A stretch of 5,732 nt of DNA, from positions 1 to 5,732 of the forward strand of contig JAASTM010000182.1 in the NCBI GenBank assembly GCA_021767325.1, read 5' to 3'. Position 1 is the stretch's first letter. Each line of letters begins with the position of its first letter. Shown here in pieces: positions 1-5,069 of the stretch. The DNA comes from Spirochaetales bacterium. GTDB lineage: Bacteria; Spirochaetota; Spirochaetia; DSM-16054; Sediminispirochaetaceae. The translations under genes and the position numbers were made by a program. Under the pieces are notes generated by a model that made no database searches, had not been told where the DNA came from, and saw nothing but the letters and a program-made list of their open reading frames with translations.

Positions 1-405
1 CAAAAACGGCCGCACATCGACCACCGTCTGCAGCTGCAGGACGAACACGAGAATCGCTAAAAACAGAAAACCCTCGATCAATCCGAGAAAAAAGCCCAGC
101 GCCTGATCGAGCTTCTCCAGTTCAACCCGTTCGATTACCCGGTGGAGCGTCGACTCTAAAATCTTTATCAGGGCATACCCAAGCAGGAAGATCAACAGAA
201 ATGCCACAATCGGGGTCCACATGGTCTCTCCCAGCAGGGGGACCAGCACCGGCGAGAGGGTCGAGGTAAAGATAACGGCGGCCGCCAATCCCGTGATTAG
301 GGCCAGTGCCGACAAGAACTCTGCCACGAAGCCGCGGAATGCACAGCGCACTCCGGCCGCCAGTAATATCAGTATTCCGATTACATCAAACACAGCCAGA
401 TTCAT
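1..405 (-). CDS. cvpA: CvpA family membrane protein (3' end missing)
   Basis: The first 135 residues of a CvpA (colicin V production) family inner-membrane protein are visible; the gene continues beyond the left edge. Four hydrophobic segments can be read at about residues 4-19, 29-50, 63-82 and 102-124. The family's typical features are present: an N-terminal Asp (D7), an FRGFVAEF stretch (23-30) between the first two helices, and an LDQALGFFLGLIEG stretch (99-112) entering the fourth helix. E. coli CvpA is about 160 residues, so most of the protein is here. The ATG overlaps the murG stop as ATGA, and a GGAGGGAG Shine-Dalgarno lies inside the murG end, so translation is probably coupled to murG. 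CvpA proteins have been linked to colicin V export and envelope stress tolerance, but their biochemical role is unsettled. Pairing with murG fits an envelope role, which is inference. Confidence 0.87.
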   Translation of the reverse strand, partial: MNLAVFDVIGILILLAAGVRCAFRGFVAEFLSALALITGLAAAVIFTSTLSPVLVPLLGETMWTPIVAFLLIFLLGYALIKILESTLHRVIERVELEKLDQALGFFLGLIEGFLFLAILVFVLQLQTVVDVRPFL

Positions 406-1514
406 TTATTCCGTCTCCCTCCCGCATATGAATATATCAGCTCGGCAATTTTTTCCGCCGCATCAGCCGGACAGAGCTCGGAGGCTGCCTGCCCCATCGC
501 CGCACGCTCACTCTTATTCCGCAGAAGCCGCAGGGTATACTTCAAAAGCGAATCAGGATTGAGCGTACTGCCCTCCAGCACAATCGCCGCGCCGCGTTCG
601 GCAAACAGCCGGGCATTCCGTACCTGATCGCCCCGGGAACTCTCGCCGCCGAGGGGGATCAGAATGGAGGGCTTGCCCAGTGCCCCCGATTCCCAGAGGG
701 TCCCGGCACCGGCCCGGGAGATGATCAGATCGGCGGCGGCTAAAATGTGGGCGAATTCGCCATGAAACAGATCCGCGGTTATGTAGCGGGGATTATCCGA
801 TACCTGGTAATCCAGCCGGCCCATCTGGTGCACCACCACCGCCGCTTCCAGGAGCTGCGGGAGAATCGCGGCGGTCAGCTGATTCACCTGCCGCGCCCCC
901 TGGCTCCCGCCCAGTATCAGTACCAGCGGTGCATCCGGGGGCAGCTGCAGCAGCTCACGCCCCTGCTCCGCATCTCCTCTGAATAGTTCGGCCCTCACGG
1001 GATTGCCCAACACCTCCACCCGCTCTCCGGCCTGGGGGTAGTATTCGGCTCTGGTTGCCTGATAGGGCAGCAGAATCTTATCGGCAAACCGGGCGGCTAT
1101 CCGGGTGGCCAGGCCCGGGTCGCGGTCCGACTCATGGGTAATAATGGGTATTTTCAGCAAACGGGCGGCTATCACCGGAGCAACCGCTACGTACCCGCCT
1201 TTTGAGAAGAGTACCTGCGCCTGTAATCGCTTCAGAAGAAACAGCGATGCAATAACGCCGGCGGCCACCTTGAAGACATCCAGGAAATTCTGCAGTGAGA
1301 AGTAGCGTCTCAACTTTCCCGAAGGCACTGCATAGTAAGGTATATCGAAACGGCCGGTTATCCTGCGTTCTATCTCTTTACCCGACCCTATCCATACAAT
1401 ATTGAGCTCCGGGCTGCTGTCCATTGACTTGAGTTGATCAATTACGGCTATTCCTGGAAACACATGACCGCCCGTTCCACCGCCGGTGCACGCTATTGTT
1501 ATTGACACAGTCAC
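402..1514 (-). CDS. murG: MurG, UDP-GlcNAc:lipid I N-acetylglucosaminyltransferase
   Basis: MurG adds GlcNAc from UDP-GlcNAc to lipid I, giving lipid II, at the cytoplasmic face of the membrane in peptidoglycan synthesis. The 370-residue product has the usual family length. Visible motifs are the N-terminal glycine loop GGGTGGHVFPG (11-21), FSKGGYVA (103-110), HESDRDPG (127-134), GNPVR (170-174), the second glycine loop GGSQGA (202-207), SRAGAGTLWES (266-276) with the nucleotide-binding-domain Glu at 276, and DQVRNA (296-301). The acceptor-side motif reads HESD rather than the E. coli HEQN, a variant I recall from Firmicutes-type MurG. The longest start is GTG at 1514-1512, but AAAGG at 1522-1518 is only 3 nt from it. 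A GTG two codons later (1508-1506) is 9 nt away and may be the real start, giving 368 residues. It is divergent from phoU and overlaps cvpA by 4 nt. Confidence 0.95.
   Translation of the reverse strand: MTVSITIACTGGGTGGHVFPGIAVIDQLKSMDSSPELNIVWIGSGKEIERRITGRFDIPYYAVPSGKLRRYFSLQNFLDVFKVAAGVIASLFLLKRLQAQVLFSKGGYVAVAPVIAARLLKIPIITHESDRDPGLATRIAARFADKILLPYQATRAEYYPQAGERVEVLGNPVRAELFRGDAEQGRELLQLPPDAPLVLILGGSQGARQVNQLTAAILPQLLEAAVVVHQMGRLDYQVSDNPRYITADLFHGEFAHILAAADLIISRAGAGTLWESGALGKPSILIPLGGESSRGDQVRNARLFAERGAAIVLEGSTLNPDSLLKYTLRLLRNKSERAAMGQAASELCPADAAEKIAELIYSYAGGRRNK
415..422 (-). promoter_or_regulatory. Shine-Dalgarno of cvpA, inside murG
   Basis: On the minus strand GGAGGGAG lies 9 nt before the cvpA ATG at 405-403, entirely within the last codons of murG. 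It supports this ATG as the true start and lets cvpA be translated by ribosomes finishing murG. Confidence 0.6.
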
Positions 1515-1517
1515 TTA

Positions 1518-1522
1518 CCTTT
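1518..1522 (-). promoter_or_regulatory. Weak Shine-Dalgarno of murG; bears on start choice
   Basis: AAAGG on the minus strand lies 3 nt before the GTG at 1514 and 9 nt before the GTG at 1508. Because AAGG pairs with the distal part of the anti-Shine-Dalgarno, the longer spacing is the better fit, favouring the second GTG. There is no ATG in this neighbourhood in the murG frame. Confidence 0.45.
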
Positions 1523-1543
1523 ACTTGTGTTTTAGTAAATCTC

Positions 1544-1572
1544 AGCATATCATAACCATAGACGCTATTCAA
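1544..1572 (-). promoter_or_regulatory. Candidate promoter of murG-cvpA
   Basis: Reading the minus strand, TTGAAT (1572-1567) is followed after exactly 17 bp by TATGCT (1549-1544). Each hexamer matches 4 of 6 positions of the sigma-70-type consensus. Transcription would start near 1537, giving a short leader of about 25-30 nt before murG. Another -10-like hexamer, TATGAT at 1554-1549, lacks a good -35 at the right distance. This rests on sequence match only. Confidence 0.4.
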
Positions 1573-1603
1573 TCTTAGGCTGAAAAAGCTTCTGAACTGT
1601 TGA

Positions 1604-1643
1604 TTTAACATTTTTCTAACACAATTTTAATAGTAACCTGACC
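1604..1643 (+). promoter_or_regulatory. Putative PhoB operator: tandem 7-bp repeats, 11-bp period
   Basis: Units start exactly 11 bp apart: TTTAACA at 1604, TCTAACA at 1615, TTTAATA at 1626, and a weaker CCTGACC at 1637, separated by 4-nt spacers (TTTT, CAAT, GTAA) that are A/T-rich. Pho boxes of the OmpR/PhoB family are direct repeats of 7-bp half-sites with an 11-bp period. The unit here resembles the TTAACA-type half-site of Bacillus PhoP more than E. coli CTGTCAT. Two looser copies, CTGAACT at 1592 and CTGAAAA at 1580, may extend the array but with a 12-bp step. The array ends 12 bp before the extended -10 of phoU, as expected for an activator replacing the -35 contact. The regulator is probably the PhoB encoded downstream, which is inference. 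Confidence 0.62.
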
Positions 1644-1652
1644 TGAATTTCT

Positions 1653-1661
1653 TGTTATTCT
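1653..1661 (+). promoter_or_regulatory. Extended -10 element of the phoUBR promoter
   Basis: TG-T-TATTCT (TG at 1653-1654, hexamer 1656-1661) is an extended -10 with 4 of 6 hexamer matches. No -35 resembling TTGACA lies 16-18 bp upstream; that position falls in the repeat array, as is typical of activator-dependent Pho promoters. The predicted start near 1668 leaves a leader of about 30 nt before phoU. Confidence 0.45.
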
Positions 1662-1683
1662 TGCATGAGACTGCAGCTGTATT

Positions 1684-1690
1684 AAAGGAG
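1684..1690 (+). promoter_or_regulatory. Strong Shine-Dalgarno that fixes the TTG start of phoU
   Basis: AAAGGAG sits 7 nt before the TTG at 1698. There is no in-frame ATG or GTG nearby that leaves the conserved N-terminal helix intact: the first in-frame ATG is at residue 22. The site therefore decides for a TTG start. Confidence 0.8.
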
Positions 1691-1697
1691 AATTACA

Positions 1698-2360
1698 TTG
1701 GAAGCACAGAGACATCACTTTTGCGAGGCAATCAACCACCTCAATAACGACATTCTGAAAATGGGAACCCTGGTTGAGGAGGCGATGCAGAATGCAATGC
1801 ACGCGCTAAAAACAAAGAATTATGAGCTGGCAGGCAAAACCATCGACAATGATGAGAAGATCAACCAGCTCGAACTGGAGATCCAGGACAAGCTGACAGT
1901 ACTCATTGCTACTGAACAGCCGGTAGCCCGTGACCTGCGTCACATCATCACCAGTTTGAAGGTAGTCACTCAGCTGGAGCGGATGGGAGACCATGCGGTG
2001 CATATTGCCAAGTCGGCCATTCGCCTGAAGGGTGAAGAGTATATCAAACCGCTGATCGATCTGCCGAAGATGAGCGAAATCGGTGTACAGATGCTGCACG
2101 AAATACTGACCGCCTTCGCCGAGTGCGATGACAAACGGGCGCAGCAAATCGCGGAGATGGACGACGAGATCGATAATCTGAACAATCAGGTGTGGCGTGA
2201 GCTGATCACCTACATGATGGAAGACTCCTCACTGATTCGACAGGCCACCTCTCTGCTGTTCGTGTGTCGCTGGCTCGAACGATTCGGCGATCATGTCACC
2301 AATATCAGTGAATGGATCGTGTACGACGCAACCGGTACTCACACCGAATTGAACCTCTAA
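1698..2360 (+). CDS. phoU: PhoU, phosphate signalling modulator
   Basis: PhoU is a cytoplasmic helical protein that links the phosphate transporter state to the PhoR kinase and limits Pho regulon expression when phosphate is plentiful. The 220 residues match the family's usual length and show its two tandem three-helix repeats. Repeat 1 has DNDEKINQLE (50-59) and LERMGDHA (93-100); repeat 2 has MDDEIDNLN (154-162) and LERFGDHV (193-200). These acidic E/DxxxD-type patches bind metal clusters in characterised PhoU proteins. The start is a TTG supported by a strong Shine-Dalgarno 7 nt upstream. It is first in a phoU-phoB-phoR operon, 28 nt before phoB, and preceded by a putative Pho operator. 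PhoU genes more often follow pstB; here no pst gene is seen between promoter and phoB. Confidence 0.95.
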   Translation: MEAQRHHFCEAINHLNNDILKMGTLVEEAMQNAMHALKTKNYELAGKTIDNDEKINQLELEIQDKLTVLIATEQPVARDLRHIITSLKVVTQLERMGDHAVHIAKSAIRLKGEEYIKPLIDLPKMSEIGVQMLHEILTAFAECDDKRAQQIAEMDDEIDNLNNQVWRELITYMMEDSSLIRQATSLLFVCRWLERFGDHVTNISEWIVYDATGTHTELNL

Positions 2361-2388
2361 TCTTGAATCAAACAGGCGGTATAGACAG

Positions 2389-3084
2389 ATGGCCAATAAA
2401 ACAATCCTGGTAGTAGACGACGAAGCGGATATTCTCCAGCTCATTCAGTATAATCTGGAGAAAGAGGGGTATAAGACCCTGACTACTGCCTCCGGAGAGG
2501 AAGCCCTGCGGGAGGCGCACCGGCACCTTCCCAATCTGATTATTCTGGACCTGATGCTGCCGGGTCTGGACGGGATCGAAGTCTGCAAACAGCTTCGCAG
2601 TACCGAGGACACCAAATATATCCCCATCCTCATGGTAACGGCAAAGAGTGAGGAGTCGGATATCATTACCGGACTGGAAGTGGGTGCCGATGACTATATC
2701 ACTAAACCCTTTAGTCCGAAGGTGCTGATTGCCAGGGTGCGGGCCATCCTGCGCCGCAGCCGCCGTAATCCCATAGATGAGGGCCGCGAGCCGTACATCA
2801 AGATTCATGACATCCAGATAGATACCAGCAAGCATGAAGTAGTGGTTGCCGGCCAGCCGATGTCTCTCAGTGTCACTGAGTTTGCGATCCTCGAGTTTCT
2901 GGCCCGGAACCCCGGCTGGGTATTCTCGCGCAACCAGATCATCGGCGCGGTGAAGGGCGAGGATTATCCGGTCACCGAACGCTCGGTGGATGTGCAGATC
3001 CTCGGCCTGCGTAAGAAGCTCGGCGAACAGGGGCGGAAGATAGAAACGGTGCGCGGCATCGGCTATCGCATGAAAGAAGAATAG
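2389..3084 (+). CDS. phoB: PhoB/PhoP-type phosphate response regulator
   Basis: This is a 231-residue OmpR/PhoB-family response regulator that binds DNA once phosphorylated, most likely by the PhoR encoded next. The receiver domain (about 4-121) has the acidic pair D10/D11, phosphoacceptor D54 in IILDLMLPGLDG, the switch residues T84 and Y103, and K106 in DDYITKPF. The C-terminal winged helix (about 136-230) has the typical SVTEFAILEFL (161-171), the recognition-helix segment RSVDVQILGLRKKLG (198-212) and the wing VRGIGYRM (221-228). All key residues are intact. The ATG at 2389 is preceded at 9 nt by a modest AGGCGG. It lies 28 nt after phoU and 7 nt before phoR. Its gene order and the repeat array upstream of phoU support a role as the phosphate-starvation activator and autoregulator; the name rests on context, since family members are alike. 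Confidence 0.92.
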   Translation: MANKTILVVDDEADILQLIQYNLEKEGYKTLTTASGEEALREAHRHLPNLIILDLMLPGLDGIEVCKQLRSTEDTKYIPILMVTAKSEESDIITGLEVGADDYITKPFSPKVLIARVRAILRRSRRNPIDEGREPYIKIHDIQIDTSKHEVVVAGQPMSLSVTEFAILEFLARNPGWVFSRNQIIGAVKGEDYPVTERSVDVQILGLRKKLGEQGRKIETVRGIGYRMKEE

Positions 3085-3091
3085 CAGAGCA

Positions 3092-4894
3092 GTGAAGCGC
3101 ACCACCCTCCTGGGATTTATTTACCCGGCCTTTCTAATCATCATTTTAATCACTATTCTGGTCATCACACTCTCCACCACCAGAATAGTGCGGTCGCTCC
3201 TCTACAGCCAGACCGAGGTGCATCTGCGCGAGATTGCGCTGGTTATCCGCAGTTTTCTCAATCCAGCCCGATTACAAGACCAGTTCGAGATGGACCGGCT
3301 CTGCACCCAACTCTCCTCCAATACTGAAAGCAAGATAAGAATCTACAATGCGGAGGAGGAGCTGGTCTGTAAGGCGGATTACTCGATTATTCGCGGGGGA
3401 GAAACCTACAACCGAGTCAGCCAGGCGGTACAGGCGGCTTTTGACAACCGAGAGAGCAGCTATATAGAATATGCCTCCCCCCCTTTCAGCGACCGCTATT
3501 ACTACGCTATTCCGATTTACCAACAGAACGATCTGCTGGGGGTTATCGAGGTCTCACTCGACCTCGATACGGTGGATACCGCCCTCAACCGGACCTACTC
3601 CGCAATATCGGTCATTTCATTTTTTCTGTTGATTTCGGCAATGATTCTCAGTTATTACATTGCGCAAAAAATCGACCGTCCCCTCAAGACCATCGTGGCC
3701 TCGGCGCAGCGCTATCGCGATTTCGATTTCACCGCTCAGCCGTATATAAAGGGTCCAAAAGAGATTCACATTGTCTCGCAGGCATTGAGGAGCATGTCCG
3801 AATCGCTGAAGGACCGGATCCAGCAGGTAACCCGCCGAAAACAGGAGCTCCGGGCTATCCTCAGCGGGATGTCAGAGGCGGTTATTGTGCTCGACGAGCA
3901 GCTGAGCATACGGGAGATTAACCCGGCTGCTCTGAAATTGATCCGCTGTACTCAGGAGGAAGCTAAGCACCGCAATCTTATTCAGGTGGTACGAAACAGC
4001 GAACTCTACGACCTGGCCACCGAAGCCCTGCACAGCCCGACTCAACTGGAAAAAACCATCAGCCTGTCCGCCGACAGCGGCATCCAGAGTGCATCGAAGA
4101 TACATCTGCAGGTCCACGCTTCCACCAGCGAGACCGAGGTGCTGGAGAATGGGCTGCCTACCAAGCTGAAACGCATCATTCTGGTGATGAATGATATTAC
4201 CCGCCTGAAGAATCTGGAAAAGATCAGGAAAGATTTTGTTGCCAATGTGTCCCATGAGCTGAAGACACCCATCACTTCGATAAAAGGTTTTACCGAAACC
4301 CTCCTGGAGGGGGCCATCGAGGATCCGGCCACCGCCAGGCGCTTCGTCAGTATAATCCGGAATCAGTCGGAACGGCTGGTAGCCATTATTGAGGATCTTC
4401 TGAGCCTCTCGCGGCTGGAGCAATACGACTCGAGCGGCTTTGAAACCGAGTCGACGGCAGTCGCCGGGCTTATCCGCAGTGCGGTATCAGTCTGCCAATC
4501 CCGGGCAGAGGAAAAAAGTATAAGCATTTCAACCGAATGTCCCACCGGGTATGAGTTCATGGCTAACGGCGCCTTAATAGAACAGGCCCTAGTGAACCTT
4601 ATCGACAACGCCATCAAATACTGTTCAAGCGGCTCGCAGATATGGATACGCTGCGTGCGGGCGGCGGGGCGCACCTCCATCGAAGTCGAAGACAACGGTC
4701 CGGGCATTCCGGAGGAGGATGTTCCGCGCATTTTTGAAAGATTCTACCGGGTAGACAAAACCCGCAGCCGTGATATGGGCGGCACCGGACTCGGCCTGTC
4801 GATCGTAAAGCACATTGTGCTGGCCCATGGCGGTGAGGTGCAGGTGAGCAGCCGGGTAAACGAAGGCTCACTTTTCTCTTTCTCGCTTCCTTGA
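3092..4894 (+). CDS. phoR: PhoR-type membrane sensor histidine kinase
   Basis: This 600-residue kinase has transmembrane helix 1 (about 7-29), an extracytoplasmic sensor region of about 140 residues (30-168), helix 2 (169-190), HAMP (190-245, with P197 and E224), PAS (about 252-370), HisKA with phosphorylated H388 in VSHELKTP, and HATPase_c. The ATP site shows the N box NLIDNAIKY (502-510), G1 DNGPGIP (534-540), F box FERFYRVD (548-555) and G2 GGTGLGLSIVKH (563-574). The layout resembles Bacillus PhoR (about 579 residues) rather than E. coli PhoR (431), which lacks the large outer domain. That domain has two cysteines, C71 and C93. The GTG start lies 7 nt after the phoB stop with no clear Shine-Dalgarno, suggesting coupling to phoB. 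Its partner is presumably PhoB. The signal it senses cannot be read from sequence; phosphate status is inferred from the operon. Confidence 0.92.
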   Translation: MKRTTLLGFIYPAFLIIILITILVITLSTTRIVRSLLYSQTEVHLREIALVIRSFLNPARLQDQFEMDRLCTQLSSNTESKIRIYNAEEELVCKADYSIIRGGETYNRVSQAVQAAFDNRESSYIEYASPPFSDRYYYAIPIYQQNDLLGVIEVSLDLDTVDTALNRTYSAISVISFFLLISAMILSYYIAQKIDRPLKTIVASAQRYRDFDFTAQPYIKGPKEIHIVSQALRSMSESLKDRIQQVTRRKQELRAILSGMSEAVIVLDEQLSIREINPAALKLIRCTQEEAKHRNLIQVVRNSELYDLATEALHSPTQLEKTISLSADSGIQSASKIHLQVHASTSETEVLENGLPTKLKRIILVMNDITRLKNLEKIRKDFVANVSHELKTPITSIKGFTETLLEGAIEDPATARRFVSIIRNQSERLVAIIEDLLSLSRLEQYDSSGFETESTAVAGLIRSAVSVCQSRAEEKSISISTECPTGYEFMANGALIEQALVNLIDNAIKYCSSGSQIWIRCVRAAGRTSIEVEDNGPGIPEEDVPRIFERFYRVDKTRSRDMGGTGLGLSIVKHIVLAHGGEVQVSSRVNEGSLFSFSLP

Positions 4895-4919
4895 CACTCT
4901 GCATCCAGCTTAGTATGTT
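4891..4919 (+). promoter_or_regulatory. Promoter of the thiamine riboswitch transcript, overlapping the phoR stop
   Basis: A perfect TTGACA -35 box (4891-4896) is followed after exactly 17 bp by TATGTT (4914-4919), a 4-of-6 match to the -10 consensus. The -35 box contains the phoR TGA stop (4892-4894). A start about 7 nt downstream, near 4926, would put the transcript's 5' end right at the first strand of riboswitch helix P1 (4928), which supports the assignment. Confidence 0.68.
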
Positions 4920-4927
4920 GTAATTAA

Positions 4928-5015
4928 TGTCGTGGGGTGGTTCGTGATGTACACGAGCCTGAGAACATACCCGTCGAACCTGAATCTGGATAATACCAGC
5001 GCAGGGATCAGGACA
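4928..5015 (+). promoter_or_regulatory. TPP riboswitch aptamer (THI element)
   Basis: The aptamer binds thiamine pyrophosphate and lowers expression of the gene behind it. The conserved cores are visible: GGGGTG (4934-4939), CTGAGA (4959-4964), TACCC (4968-4972), and the thi box from GAACCTGAA (4976-4984) through CTGGATAATACCAG (4986-4999) to GCAGGGA (5001-5007). Helices can be drawn by eye: P1 TGTC with GACA (4928-4931/5012-5015) extended past a G-G mismatch, P2 GGGT with ACCC (4935-4938/4969-4972), P3 of 8 bp GGTTCGTG with CACGAGCC (4939-4946/4952-4959), P4 CCTG with CAGG (4979-4982/5002-5005) and P5 CTGG with CCAG (4986-4989/4996-4999). Its downstream gene encodes a thiamine-binding protein, which agrees with its ligand. 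Confidence 0.96.
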
Positions 5016-5050
5016 GACCAGGCTGTTCCCCCTCAGACAGAACATTTTTC
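5011..5050 (+). terminator. Putative riboswitch expression platform with weak terminator hairpin
   Basis: CTGTT (5023-5027) can pair with GACAG (5036-5040), giving a 5-bp hairpin with one G-U pair, followed after four bases by a T5 run (5045-5049). The same CTGTTCC segment can instead pair with GGACAG (5011-5016), with one bulged T. That would use the 3' strand of aptamer helix P1. The two hairpins exclude each other, so ligand-stabilised P1 would free the terminator stem. The stem is short and the T-run interrupted, so termination may be weak. I found no strong pairing that covers the tbpA Shine-Dalgarno. Confidence 0.4.
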
Positions 5051-5057
5051 TCATCAT

Positions 5058-5063
5058 AAGGAG
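5058..5063 (+). promoter_or_regulatory. Shine-Dalgarno of tbpA
   Basis: AAGGAG lies 6 nt before the ATG at 5070 and fixes that start. An ATG 5 nt earlier (5065) is out of frame and meets a stop after two codons (ATG CCA TGA), so it is not the gene start. Confidence 0.8.
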
Positions 5064-5069
5064 CATGCC

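Noticed and set aside
28..39. CTGCAGCTGCAG palindrome
   Set aside because: It lies within cvpA and encodes the LQLQ part of a membrane helix; there is no second copy or context suggesting a site.
221..562. 113-codon open frame on the plus strand over the cvpA-murG junction
   Set aside because: It is antisense to conserved CvpA and MurG sequence, and the product is low-complexity with no motif.
1549..1554. TATGAT on the minus strand as the main murG -10
   Set aside because: The hexamer is good, but the sequence 17 bp upstream reads TAAGAT, a poor -35; the pair TTGAAT/TATGCT is better spaced.
1515..1697. E. coli-type CTGTCAT Pho box
   Set aside because: I found no good match to that unit; the periodic repeats follow a TTTAACA-like unit instead.
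1605..1802. 65-codon open frame on the minus strand over the phoU start and leader
   Set aside because: It overlaps the operator array and phoU N-terminus, and no domain is recognisable.
2368..3105. Long open frame of 245 codons on the minus strand opposite phoB
   Set aside because: It mirrors the phoB coding frame, has no recognisable domain, and phoB shows all catalytic and DNA-binding residues.
3872..4423. 183-codon open frame on the minus strand inside phoR
   Set aside because: It lies opposite intact PAS and HisKA coding sequence, with no family motifs or convincing ribosome binding site.
5049..5063. Hairpin covering the tbpA Shine-Dalgarno
   Set aside because: Only a 3-bp CTC/GAG pairing is visible, too weak to propose as the switching step.
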